DNA of 64,000 bases from Niameybacter massiliensis (GTDB lineage: Bacteria; Bacillota; Clostridia; Lachnospirales; Cellulosilyticaceae), in assembly GCF_001282685.1 (NCBI RefSeq), contig NZ_LN875035.1:1158250-1222249 (forward strand). The letters are read 5' to 3'. The notes beneath the pieces are model-generated. The model saw only the letters and a program-made list of their open reading frames with translations. It had not been told where the DNA came from and made no database searches. Numbering within the stretch: the first letter of the stretch is position 1; each line of letters begins with the position of its first letter. Made by a program: the position numbers and the translations under genes. Shown piece after piece: positions 26,457-35,491 of the stretch.

Positions 26457-28091
26457 TTATTCCCATAAATGTGATGGAATAAAACCAAATAATACTGGAG
26501 CAGCAGACCCATTGGGAAGCATATAGGTCCATTCAACAGATTTATTAGCTTTAGCCTTGCCAATTAATGCTGCTACTTTTTTACTATTTAATACCTCTTC
26601 ATTGGGTACATCAAAAATAGTCTCTGTATTCCACTTAATACTTCCTAAATACCCCCCACCTCTTGCATTTAGGATAATCCCCATATCCTCTGACGAGGTT
26701 AACTGAATTTTAATTGGTAAGCCATAATTTCCACGATTAAGGGTCGTTTCTCCTGTTAAGGCATCGTATCCAGCTAGCCACTCATCAGCTTGTCCTCCTA
26801 GAACAATTTTTCCATAGGTATCTAGGTCTTTTATATTTACAGTATAATTTCTCTCAATTACATCAAAAGTACCTCTAATATGGCCATCTCGTTCTAAAGG
26901 TTTTAGCATAGAAACATATTCTATAGGCGTTGCTACGTCTACCGTATATACTGTCCAAACCACTTCCTCGTCACTCTCAAAGTCAAAGGTTCCGGATATA
27001 ACTTCATCCTTTTCCCATCCTTTAATGGTGGAGCTATCATAAATACAAGTTAGTTCTCCTGGCTTAACTGTATAAACTTCTTCTTTGTTCCCTACAAAGA
27101 ATTGTTTCACTGCTTCTTGTCCCATCTTCAATATATTTTTATGAGGTTGTTGAATAGCGTAGTCTTTCACTTTTACTTCAACAGGTTGATCCCCATTTGT
27201 TGTTGCAACTACGATTAACTTTTTGGTTACAGATGTATTATTTAAGTGGTGAACCACTAAACGTCCAATACCTTTACTTACATCTTGGTAAAGGATACCG
27301 CTACTAGATACCACCTCAGGGGAATTACTTACAATTAAAGTCCCAGGTACGTCTTGAACCTCTATATCTTCTAACACGTCAAAGGTATTATAGTCTTTGT
27401 CTATATAATCTTCGATAAGGTCTCCTGGCTTCCCTCTATTAAAGAGGTAACTTCCGTTTCGTTTAATCATTTCATTACTTACTTCTACTGTACAACTAGC
27501 TTTATTGGACCAATTTCCCCATTCATCTTGAATTTCTAAGCTTATTTCATAAGTTCCTGCCTTATTAAAATATCTAGGTTTACTCATTACAAGGCTTCCA
27601 CCTGTAGTTACGTTTTTATAACGCCATCTTTGACTTTTAATGGTTAAATCATTAGGATTATTCAGTTCAAATACAAAATTTAACTTTTCACCAATATCAT
27701 AAAGGGTTTGTTCCAGTTTAAAATCCGTAATTTCTAATACTTGTGTTTCTTTAACTTCAATTTTGCGGCTTATCCATTCACTCCAAGTTCCTTCAGCGTC
27801 CTTTGCTCGAAGAAAGACTTCTATGATTCCTGGTTGAACATTCTTTAATAATGTTGAAATATTATTTGCTTTTTTATATTCTCCATCTACAATCCGTTTC
27901 CACTCTTTTTGTGTAATCTTCAGTCCTTTTGGACTGTAGCTCCCTTCTTTTACTTTAATCGGTTCATCAACTTGATATGATTCTTTTTCAAAGCTAAATA
28001 ATGCCACTGGTTTCTCTTCATTTGCATATAAAGCTATCGGTAGCATCAAGCATACAAGTACTACCACAATCATTGTCTTTAGTTTATTCAT
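26457..28091 (-). CDS. Secreted multidomain protein with PKD-like repeats, function unknown
   Basis: This 544-residue protein has a clear signal peptide (MNKLKTMIVVVLVCLMLPIALYA). Two tandem beta-sandwich repeats follow at about 28-113 and 118-205. Each starts with an F-x-x-x-x-x-YxxGE/DEP type strand and ends in WSxW or WGNWS followed by a beta strand. They resemble PKD/triple-tyrosine-like domains of clostridial surface proteins. The C-terminal part (about 215-544) is all-beta without recognised motifs. No sortase motif or SLH repeat is seen, so it may be released or loosely wall-associated. Confidence 0.6.
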   Translation of the reverse strand: MNKLKTMIVVVLVCLMLPIALYANEEKPVALFSFEKESYQVDEPIKVKEGSYSPKGLKITQKEWKRIVDGEYKKANNISTLLKNVQPGIIEVFLRAKDAEGTWSEWISRKIEVKETQVLEITDFKLEQTLYDIGEKLNFVFELNNPNDLTIKSQRWRYKNVTTGGSLVMSKPRYFNKAGTYEISLEIQDEWGNWSNKASCTVEVSNEMIKRNGSYLFNRGKPGDLIEDYIDKDYNTFDVLEDIEVQDVPGTLIVSNSPEVVSSSGILYQDVSKGIGRLVVHHLNNTSVTKKLIVVATTNGDQPVEVKVKDYAIQQPHKNILKMGQEAVKQFFVGNKEEVYTVKPGELTCIYDSSTIKGWEKDEVISGTFDFESDEEVVWTVYTVDVATPIEYVSMLKPLERDGHIRGTFDVIERNYTVNIKDLDTYGKIVLGGQADEWLAGYDALTGETTLNRGNYGLPIKIQLTSSEDMGIILNARGGGYLGSIKWNTETIFDVPNEEVLNSKKVAALIGKAKANKSVEWTYMLPNGSAAPVLFGFIPSHLWE

Positions 28092-28140
28092 CAGGGCCCC
28101 CTACTCTCTTATTTCTTTTATTATATCCAACTCTTACCAT

Positions 28141-28199
28141 AAAATAAATAACCTAATCTCTTTATCCAACATAAGTTGACATTTTAAGAGATTAGGTTA
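28141..28199 (-). terminator. Terminator of the small membrane protein gene
   Basis: AACCTAATCTCTT pairs with AAGAGATTAGGTT. The minus-strand tail is ATTTATTTTAT. Confidence 0.75.
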
Positions 28200-28279
28200 A
28201 TCTTATAACAACCAAATTATTAAGCTATAATATTATATTGACCCTTTTTAATGCTTTTTATTTGTATATTATAGCAATT

Positions 28280-28600
28280 TTAAAAGAAAAATAATTTTAG
28301 TAATCCTAAAATTACAGATACTGTAACAAGATATTTAGCTATTTTATCTTTTTGTGGACTTTTCACTTTTAAAATAATCCCAGCAACAGCTAAAATTCCA
28401 AATACCCAACTTATAATAATCTCTATAGTATAATTACTTGGTAAGCTAGTTGCACTAATAAAAGCAATAAACATACCCAATACTGCTACAATATAGAAAA
28501 AGATATTTTGTACTTTTGTTTTTTTTGAAAGAAATAAAAAAGTAATACATAAACCTGATACAACAGCTAATGCTGTAAACATAATAAGTAATAATTCCAT
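28280..28600 (-). CDS. Small four-helix membrane protein, function unknown
   Basis: This 106-residue protein is made of four hydrophobic segments separated by short Lys-rich loops (SKKTK, KVKSPQKDK). The ATG at 28600 follows AGGAG at eight bases. An in-frame GTG nine bases upstream overlaps the ribosome site and is less likely. The gene lies just downstream of a two-component system on the same strand and could be its target or accessory. Nothing in the sequence shows this directly. Confidence 0.55.
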   Translation of the reverse strand: MELLLIMFTALAVVSGLCITFLFLSKKTKVQNIFFYIVAVLGMFIAFISATSLPSNYTIEIIISWVFGILAVAGIILKVKSPQKDKIAKYLVTVSVILGLLKLFFF

Positions 28601-28691
28601 AATAATCACTCCTAATCTTTATTAATGATGGATTCATTATAGGAAAAACTTCTGTATTTTTCCCCTATCTAATTCTGAAGAATTCTGAAGA

Positions 28692-29735
28692 CTACAGGTG
28701 TAATGCTATGGCTATTTCATAAATACCCTCTTCTTCTACAATACTCACTGTTCCTCTATACTTCTTAGCCAACTGTTTTATATTTCTAAGGCCTATTCCA
28801 TGACTTTCTATAGTCTTATTCGGATCAATGCGTATCGTATTTTTCTCTATTAACTCTAAGATATCATTCTTCCTTCTCACAACTAACTCTATTGACTTGG
28901 TCGATTCAGCGTATTTTATAATGTTCGAACTTAAATTATCAAATATCCGTACCATATCTTGTGGATGAAGCCTAGTCTTAAATTCACCTAATGACTCGAG
29001 CATCACTTCCACTTTGAATCCCTCATCTTCTAAAATATCTTCATATTCTTGTATAAGTTGTTCTACTAATAGATGTCCATCGAAAACTTCCTCTGTAACT
29101 AATACACCTGTAGACCTATCTGTATCAAATAATAACTCAATCAGTTCCTTTATTTGAAACGCCTTACTTTGAATAATCCCTATATAATCTTCTAGTTTTT
29201 CTGTGCTATCATATCTTTTATGTTGAATAAAATCAGAATATGAAATAATTGCAGTAAGTGGTGTTCTTATATCATGAGAAAGTGACTGTATCAACTCTAT
29301 CCTTTCCTTTTTCAACTCTTCTTCTTTTTGCATATAACTCTCTAATGTCTGTGCTAAATGATTAAGACTATTGGCAAGATCTGATATTTCATCCTCTCCT
29401 GTTACATCTATTCTGTAAGATAAATCTCCACCTTCTAGCTTTTGTATAGCTGTATTAATTTCTAAAATATAAGCAAATCTTTGTCCTATCAAAAATAGGA
29501 CAATACCAAGAAATACTATAATTGCTCCTATAAAACTTACACCATCTATGACACTCAAAATATTATCATTAACCTCAATTTGCTCCCCATAAAATCCATA
29601 AAGCTGTATCTTTGTAACGATTGAATAAGACATATTGTACAAAAATCCAAAAGAAAAAAGAGCAATGATTAAGGACAATACTATATGACCTACAAACATT
29701 AACGATAGCTTTGGTATTTTATATTTTTTAATCAA
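28692..29735 (-). CDS. HAMP-domain sensor histidine kinase
   Basis: This 347-residue kinase has two membrane helices (about 11-33 and 66-88) enclosing a short extracellular loop. A HAMP linker (about 90-140), the HisKA dimerisation helix with His154 in SLSHDIRTPLTAI, and a HATPase domain with N box DNLSSNIIKYAE and G box ESHGIGLRNIK follow. The external loop of about 32 residues suggests sensing in or near the membrane, as in cell-envelope stress kinases. It overlaps the response regulator gene by eight bases. Confidence 0.88.
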   Translation of the reverse strand: MIKKYKIPKLSLMFVGHIVLSLIIALFSFGFLYNMSYSIVTKIQLYGFYGEQIEVNDNILSVIDGVSFIGAIIVFLGIVLFLIGQRFAYILEINTAIQKLEGGDLSYRIDVTGEDEISDLANSLNHLAQTLESYMQKEEELKKERIELIQSLSHDIRTPLTAIISYSDFIQHKRYDSTEKLEDYIGIIQSKAFQIKELIELLFDTDRSTGVLVTEEVFDGHLLVEQLIQEYEDILEDEGFKVEVMLESLGEFKTRLHPQDMVRIFDNLSSNIIKYAESTKSIELVVRRKNDILELIEKNTIRIDPNKTIESHGIGLRNIKQLAKKYRGTVSIVEEEGIYEIAIALHL

Positions 29736-30417
29736 TATAATACCCCTTTCCCCATGCTGTTTTAATATATCTTGGATTTCTATTATCCTTTTCTATTTTC
29801 TTCCTTAAATTTTTAATATGAACCATCACAGCATTATCTCCTACTGCATCTTCCCCCCATACACTTGCAAAAATATTATCTATCGAGAAGATTTTTTTAC
29901 GATGGGTAATAAGTAGTTCTAGAATTTTATATTCTGTATGGGTCAGTATAATAGGTTGTCCACTTATCAAAACAGATTCTGTATCCACATTAACTTCTAA
30001 ATCCTCTATTTGAATCTGAGAATGATTCATTTCAACTTGTGGTTGGTAAATATAATAACGTCTGAGTAATGCTTTTACTCTTAAGAGTAGTTCCGAATTA
30101 GAAAATGGCTTCGTGATATAATCATCACCGCCTGCTGAAAACCCCATTGTTTTATCTGATTCTTGGGAGTGGGCTGTTAAGAATAAGATAGGTGCAAACG
30201 TTTTTTTACGTATTTCTGAAGCTGCAATAAATCCTGATTTACGTGGCATACTTACATCTAAAATAATGAGATTAATATTTTTATCTGCCTTTTCCACTGC
30301 CTCTATGCCATCACATGCTACGATGACATCGAATCCCTCACCCGCTAATAGTATATTAAGAATTTCTCTAATTTCCTGATCATCATCTGCTACTAGTATA
30401 GTATTATTCTTGTTCAT
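29728..30417 (-). CDS. OmpR/PhoB-type response regulator
   Basis: This 229-residue protein has a receiver domain (about 1-120) with phospho-acceptor Asp54 in IILDVSMPRKSG, acidic residues DDD at 11-13 and the switch Lys in ITKPF. A winged-helix DNA-binding domain (about 130-229) ends in the typical VHIKNLRKKIEKD..RYIKTAWGKGYYI. Closest in style to VanR-like regulators. It is cotranscribed with the downstream kinase. Targets are unknown. Confidence 0.9.
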   Translation of the reverse strand: MNKNNTILVADDDQEIREILNILLAGEGFDVIVACDGIEAVEKADKNINLIILDVSMPRKSGFIAASEIRKKTFAPILFLTAHSQESDKTMGFSAGGDDYITKPFSNSELLLRVKALLRRYYIYQPQVEMNHSQIQIEDLEVNVDTESVLISGQPIILTHTEYKILELLITHRKKIFSIDNIFASVWGEDAVGDNAVMVHIKNLRKKIEKDNRNPRYIKTAWGKGYYID

Positions 30418-30547
30418 ATATTTTCCTTTCTACACAAGAGTTCTACTTGTTCTCTTAGTCTGAGTATACACATCCTTTGTTTTCTTAGCAACGTTCACCC
30501 GCCTACTCATACTTAGATATTATAGCAGCATCAACCTTCTATAATAT

Positions 30548-30603
30548 AAGAAAGTCCTATGAGCAAATATACCAACAAAGTATTTACTTCATAGGACTTT
30601 CTT
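30548..30603 (-). terminator. Terminator of the ParA gene cluster
   Basis: AAGAAAGTCCTATGA (30548-30562) pairs perfectly with TCATAGGACTTTCTT (30589-30603). Confidence 0.8.
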
Positions 30604-30664
30604 ACTTTTCTTTACTTAAATATACTTAGAAGCTTAATTTTCAGCTTCTTCCACACTTCTAGAT

Positions 30665-31072
30665 TTATTTTCCTTTATTGCCTAGTACTTGTATTTTCAG
30701 CTTATTTCCTACTACTTCTTCAACTATCTTATATATAATTTTCTCTTTAGTATCTCGACTTTGTATGTAAATACTCCATGCATTTCCTAAATCTTTGAGT
30801 TGCTGTTTATTAAACTTTAAACTTTGCAAGTACTCAATTGCTTCTTCATAAGAATCCATTATCTTTAGTTTTTGCTCGTAAGATTTATACGTTTCTTGCC
30901 AAATAATTTCTTTTTTATTTTCTTTTTTTACCTTTTTAGCTGATAAGCTCGGTTGTAATGTAAGTATATACTCTCCTGCTAACCACCTTTTGAAAGTAGT
31001 CTCATCTAAGCCTTCTATAAATTCAAGTGCCATTCGACACCCTTGTAGTGTCTCTTGATGACTTATTGACAT
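30665..31072 (-). CDS. Small helical protein coupled to ParA, function unknown
   Basis: This 135-residue basic protein overlaps the ParA gene by ten bases and has its own GGGGG site inside it, so the two are made together. The C-terminal 40 residues (LKDLGNAWSIYIQSRDTKEKIIYKIVEEVVGNKL) have a pattern K..II..IV...VG.KL seen at the ends of many unrelated accessory proteins. The middle is Lys-rich and could bind nucleic acid. It may be the partner or adaptor of this ParA, the position ParB-like proteins usually hold. It shows no ParB, CopG or AT-hook signature. Confidence 0.55.
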   Translation of the reverse strand: MSISHQETLQGCRMALEFIEGLDETTFKRWLAGEYILTLQPSLSAKKVKKENKKEIIWQETYKSYEQKLKIMDSYEEAIEYLQSLKFNKQQLKDLGNAWSIYIQSRDTKEKIIYKIVEEVVGNKLKIQVLGNKGK

Positions 31073-31986
31073 GATAGATCCCCCATACGTTCAATTACTT
31101 CGTTAACTAAATCCTTAAACTCATCAGCAAGTTTCTTTTCTACAGACATTGTTTTTTCTCTTAGAATAACAGGAATTTTACTCTCTTGCCCCATAACCGT
31201 TTGGTTAAAACGTATACGTGTCTTAAAATACTTTAATCCTTGTTCCTTAATACTCTTTTCATACTGTCTATTCACAGTAATTAACTCATCCCCATTACTT
31301 TGTACCATTGTTGCTACCGTCCCCATCAACAGAGTCTTAACTGGATGATATGGTAAATTAAAGTAAGCAATATTCTTATTGGACTCTTTTATTAATTCTT
31401 CTATATGCCCTTTTAATGTAAGTCCTCCCAAACTAGACAAATGATCTAGCCTAGTTGGTACTAAATAATAATCACTTGCCACAATAGCACTTTGAGTAAT
31501 AATTCCAAAACTAGGCTGACAGTCAATAAGAATAATATCAAATTCTTTCTTCAGCGATTCCAACCCATCATCTAGCAAATATAATGTTGCAAGCTTATTA
31601 CCAGCTTCTTTCCTTCTATTTCTACCTAACAGCCCTTGTGCTAGTTCAATTTCTACCTTAAATAAATCTGTATGTGAAGAAACAATCGTTACCGGTACTT
31701 TTAAGTACTTATTTACTTCCAAATCTCTTATAAAAAGATTTTTAAAAGACATATATTTGCTATTCAAATAATTATCATACCAATTCTTAATTGTACGCTG
31801 CTCCTTATACTTATTAGCCCATTCAGATACCGAAACAAATGAAAATGTAAGGCTAGCTTGTGGATCCAAATCTATTACTAACACCCTATAGCCTTTCATA
31901 GCTAATCCTACAGTAAGATTAGCTACAACACTTGTTTTTCCCACACCACCTTTATAATTAACAACTGAAATAACTTCCAATAACAT
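31063..31986 (-). CDS. ParA family ATPase (AAA_31)
   Basis: This 307-residue ATPase shows the deviant Walker A NYKGGVGKTSVVANL (signature Lys at about residue 12), Walker A-prime LVIDLDPQASLTF, and Walker B FDIILIDCQPSFG. An insertion of about 50 residues (75-125) between A-prime and B is larger than in chromosomal Soj. Such proteins position plasmids, integrative elements or protein cargo. The first ATG lies one base from the GGGGG ribosome site, so the TTG two codons later may be the true start. Neighbours on both sides are small genes of unknown function. Confidence 0.85.
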   Translation of the reverse strand: MLLEVISVVNYKGGVGKTSVVANLTVGLAMKGYRVLVIDLDPQASLTFSFVSVSEWANKYKEQRTIKNWYDNYLNSKYMSFKNLFIRDLEVNKYLKVPVTIVSSHTDLFKVEIELAQGLLGRNRRKEAGNKLATLYLLDDGLESLKKEFDIILIDCQPSFGIITQSAIVASDYYLVPTRLDHLSSLGGLTLKGHIEELIKESNKNIAYFNLPYHPVKTLLMGTVATMVQSNGDELITVNRQYEKSIKEQGLKYFKTRIRFNQTVMGQESKIPVILREKTMSVEKKLADEFKDLVNEVIERMGDLSCQ

Positions 31987-32054
31987 TCCCCCTTTAATTT
32001 GCCTCTCTTCTTCTATATATATATGGCTACATAAAAGGGAAATATGTGTAACCT

Positions 32055-32306
32055 TTAAGTTCTATAAAATTGTTGGTGATTATAGTCTTTCATAAGTTCT
32101 GTGTATTCACCTAATATCTTTTGATATTTCATATAATCTTTTTCTTTTAGATTACCTTTTTTATAATGTTCTTCTATCAGGCTAATTGCCTCTTTTCTTG
32201 CTTCAATGGCTAAATCTTTATAATTATTTTCTAAGTAAAGCTTTAAGTCATTTATTTGTGTTTCAATTTGAATTTTAATTTGTCTTTTTATTTTATTTCC
32301 AAACAT
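32055..32306 (-). CDS. Small coiled-coil protein upstream of parA, function unknown
   Basis: This 83-residue, mostly helical, charged protein contains a likely coiled coil over residues 8-70. It is the first gene of the ParA group, 68 bases upstream of parA. No known domain is recognised. The ribosome site (AGAGAG) is weak. Confidence 0.5.
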   Translation of the reverse strand: MFGNKIKRQIKIQIETQINDLKLYLENNYKDLAIEARKEAISLIEEHYKKGNLKEKDYMKYQKILGEYTELMKDYNHQQFYRT

Positions 32307-32365
32307 ATCGCTATCTCTCTACCTTACTATTTATTATTTAAAATTCTATACGTCCAAAGGATTTT

Positions 32366-33352
32366 TCACAATATAGTAATAACTTTGTTGGTTGCATCCA
32401 ATTCAATTTCACAGCCAATAGGGAGTGTATACATAGGATGTGTATGGCTACAATCAAATTCTGCTAAGAAAGGTATCTGCCTACCATTTAATACTTCTAA
32501 TAGCACATCATAAGGTTTACGTCCTGTATTTCCATCTTTAAAAAGTTCATGTTTACCTAATATAATTCCAGATACTCTATCTAGCACTCCAGATACTTTC
32601 AAGAGTGAAAAACTTCGCTCAATAGTTGCAATATCTTTTAAGGAATCTTCTATAAAAAGTATATCTCCTTCCTTTATCTCAGGCATATACTCACTTCCCC
32701 AAATACCTTCCATAGTATTTAGATTTCCCCCTATTAGCCTTCCTTGTGCTACACCCTCATATACCGTAACTAATTGATTTATATACTGAACTTTCTTTCT
32801 AGTTTGCTCTTCCCAGTTAATCATTTCATCGGTCCAAAATTCTGGTGGATTAAGTTTATACGGGAACACTGTATTCTCTATAAGTACCTCCTTAAAATAA
32901 TCATATGTCATTGATACAAATGGATCAAGTTCACCAAATGAAGCTACTAATGCTGGCCCATAAAAAGTATTGATTCCTGTTTTGCTATAAATAGCAAGCA
33001 ATATTGCTGTAACATCTGAATAACCTATAATTATTTTAGGATTTTGTTTAAAAGCTTCATAATCTATATATGGCAAAATAGAGTTCGAATTCATTCCACC
33101 TATAGTAGACATGATACACTTAATTTCAGGATTTCTAATAAGCTCATTCAGTTCCTCTGCTCGTTCTTGTATTGTCCCTGATCTATAAAAATCTGTTTTT
33201 CCTGTTAAACTCCCTTTTACGATATGAAAACCTTTAGCTTCTAAAAATTCAATAGCACGTTGAAATCGAACAGGACAATGATATGTTATGGGAGAAGATG
33301 GCGAAAATATCCCAACACCGTCTCCTGGCTGTAGCTTTAATAAGTTTTTCAT
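32366..33352 (-). CDS. S66 peptidase, LD-carboxypeptidase/MccF-like
   Basis: This 328-residue cytosolic serine peptidase has the S66 triad: Ser112 in IGYSDVTAI, Glu235 in LFIEDS, and His305 in CSHTHPM. The long middle with GGNLNTMEGIWGSEYMP resembles the MccF branch, which cleaves microcin C-like aminoacyl-nucleotides, as much as the murein LD-carboxypeptidases (LdcA). No antibiotic biosynthesis gene is nearby. It could serve in peptidoglycan recycling or in detoxifying acyl-sulfamoyl compounds. It diverges from a GH20 gene. Confidence 0.8.
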   Translation of the reverse strand: MKNLLKLQPGDGVGIFSPSSPITYHCPVRFQRAIEFLEAKGFHIVKGSLTGKTDFYRSGTIQERAEELNELIRNPEIKCIMSTIGGMNSNSILPYIDYEAFKQNPKIIIGYSDVTAILLAIYSKTGINTFYGPALVASFGELDPFVSMTYDYFKEVLIENTVFPYKLNPPEFWTDEMINWEEQTRKKVQYINQLVTVYEGVAQGRLIGGNLNTMEGIWGSEYMPEIKEGDILFIEDSLKDIATIERSFSLLKVSGVLDRVSGIILGKHELFKDGNTGRKPYDVLLEVLNGRQIPFLAEFDCSHTHPMYTLPIGCEIELDATNKVITIL

Positions 33353-33540
33353 AAATGAATTACTCCTTATAACTTGTAGATTTTATCTTAATATATTGTT
33401 TTTTATTATATATTAATAGGCTTATTTATGAAACCGAAAATAATTTTACTATAATTTTAGTGTATTTTTAATGAATTTATTAATGTTTTCTTATATACTA
33501 AATAAGTACTTACTTTATCACATAATTCAAGGAGATTTTT

Positions 33541-35379
33541 ATGAACTATAATATTATTCCTGAACTCAAAAAAGTATCACTTACTAATCAGTCTATAACT
33601 TTAAACGACTACATACTTACAGACGAACTTAAAACCTTTATTCCTGTCTGTGAAGAAGTGCTTCAAGCAGGTTCTTATACCGGTACAGGTACTAAACCTA
33701 TTGTCTACAAAATAGTAACTTACGCTCATGAAGAAGGTTATATTTTAACACTTACTGAAGAAAGCATTACAATTGAAGCCTCTTCTTTTAGCGGTGTATT
33801 TTATGGTCTAATGACATTATCTGAACTAGATCGTCTAAATCATGGGGCACTTACATCCGGAGTGATCGAAGATTATCCAGATATGGATTATCGCTCTCTC
33901 TCTGATGATATTTCTCGTGGTCAAGTTTCTACTTTTGAACATTTCAAAACCATTATCAGACGCTTAGCACGTTACAAATATAATGTGTATATGCCATATA
34001 TTGAAGATGTTTTCAAGCTTAAATGCTGCCCTGACTGGGGTAAATACTCTGACGGCTTAACAGGTGATGAATGGTATGCAATATCTCAATATGCTAAAAC
34101 GTATAATATCAGTGTACGCCCAATTATTAATTTACTTGGTCACTTTGATAAAAATGCTGCCATTGCGTCACTTCAACCGATTACTATTCACAACGAAAAA
34201 GATATGCCAACCAGCGTTATTGATCCATTAAATCCAGATGTTAAACCACTTATTCAAAATATTTTAGACGAAGTCATTGAAGCTTTTGGTCCTGGTGTAA
34301 TCCACGTAGGTGGTGATGAGCCTTGTGCTATTACTGAAGTTTATGGCAAAGAAAGAGGTGGACAACTTTTCATTGACCACTTTACATGGATTCATGATGA
34401 GCTTAAAAAGCGTGGCTGCTCTATGATGATGTATGCTGACTTCTTTGCGCCACCATGGGGTGACTATGCAGTAGGGCTTGATCGTGCTCTTGAACTTCCA
34501 AAAGGGATTAACTTTGTATTCTGGGATTATGCACCACGTACAAGCTACCCTTATGTAGAAAAATTACATGAAATTGGTCTTACAGTAAGTGTGTCTCCTG
34601 GTACTTGGTCATGGAATCGCTTTGCTTGTGATATGAAAGTATGTTGGGACAATACTGCAGGACTTCTTCGTGCCGCTAACGGTAACTCTACACATATGAT
34701 TATGTCTTGTTGGGGAGATGGTGGAGACTGTTCTCGCGAACTGAACTGGCCAGGATTACTTATTGGCGCAAACTGTTCTTGGGCTACCCAAACGAACTAT
34801 ACTTTTGAACAATTTTATGATATCTATCATGCTGTATTCTTAGGATTAAATCGCGAAGAAGCTGCAGCTTTATATTCTGTATATCACTATGATCGTGTAT
34901 TAGGCTTAGAAGATAACTTTATTTTCAAAAATGAAATGTATAAATGTGCTTTACAACCAATTACTTTCCAAGCTCGTGAAAAAGCACACCTCCTGATTCC
35001 AGAAATGGAAAAAGCTTTAGCAGCTATTAAAGTTTTCAAAACAAAAGTAGAAGAAAAAACAGTAATAGATGCTCTATACTTAAGTGCAAAACGTATTCTC
35101 TTTACAGCAAAAAAAATTACTATGCTTCCTTGGCAACAACCTAAAAATCGTGAAGAAGCAAAAGCTTATATCACAGATATCTTAGAACTTGCTGCAGAAC
35201 TTGAAACAGTACATCAATATCATGAAAAAGTTTGGTTTGATACAAATCGCTTGTCTGACTGGAACTATGTAGATATGCTTTATCTTGATTTAAAAGATGA
35301 GCTTACTCGTCTTGCTAGACATATGGCAAATGATAAAGATTTTAATAAAAACTTAGCCCATCACGTTTTCCAAGGCTAA
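33541..35379 (+). CDS. GH20 beta-N-acetylhexosaminidase (cytosolic)
   Basis: This 612-residue enzyme has a short GH20b-like N-terminal domain (about 1-110), a TIM barrel with the catalytic pair Asp259-Glu260 in VIHVGGDEPC, and a helical C-terminal region (about 480-612). GH20 enzymes remove terminal GlcNAc or GalNAc by substrate-assisted catalysis. There is no signal peptide, so it acts on imported oligosaccharides. AAGGAG precedes the ATG, and a strong hairpin follows the stop. Confidence 0.88.
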   Translation: MNYNIIPELKKVSLTNQSITLNDYILTDELKTFIPVCEEVLQAGSYTGTGTKPIVYKIVTYAHEEGYILTLTEESITIEASSFSGVFYGLMTLSELDRLNHGALTSGVIEDYPDMDYRSLSDDISRGQVSTFEHFKTIIRRLARYKYNVYMPYIEDVFKLKCCPDWGKYSDGLTGDEWYAISQYAKTYNISVRPIINLLGHFDKNAAIASLQPITIHNEKDMPTSVIDPLNPDVKPLIQNILDEVIEAFGPGVIHVGGDEPCAITEVYGKERGGQLFIDHFTWIHDELKKRGCSMMMYADFFAPPWGDYAVGLDRALELPKGINFVFWDYAPRTSYPYVEKLHEIGLTVSVSPGTWSWNRFACDMKVCWDNTAGLLRAANGNSTHMIMSCWGDGGDCSRELNWPGLLIGANCSWATQTNYTFEQFYDIYHAVFLGLNREEAAALYSVYHYDRVLGLEDNFIFKNEMYKCALQPITFQAREKAHLLIPEMEKALAAIKVFKTKVEEKTVIDALYLSAKRILFTAKKITMLPWQQPKNREEAKAYITDILELAAELETVHQYHEKVWFDTNRLSDWNYVDMLYLDLKDELTRLARHMANDKDFNKNLAHHVFQG

Positions 35380-35420
35380 AATAAAATGTCCTCTAAGCTT
35401 TACTTAGAGGACATTTTATT
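35380..35420 (+). terminator. Terminator of the GH20 gene
   Basis: AATAAAATGTCCTCTAAG pairs with the complementary sequence after a six-base loop. The stem is perfect over about 17 bp and followed by T/A-rich sequence. Confidence 0.9.
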
Positions 35421-35491
35421 ATATATTGTATACTCTACTCCATTTTTATATATACTAATATGAAGTAGAAGTTTCATTTAGAAAGGACAAC

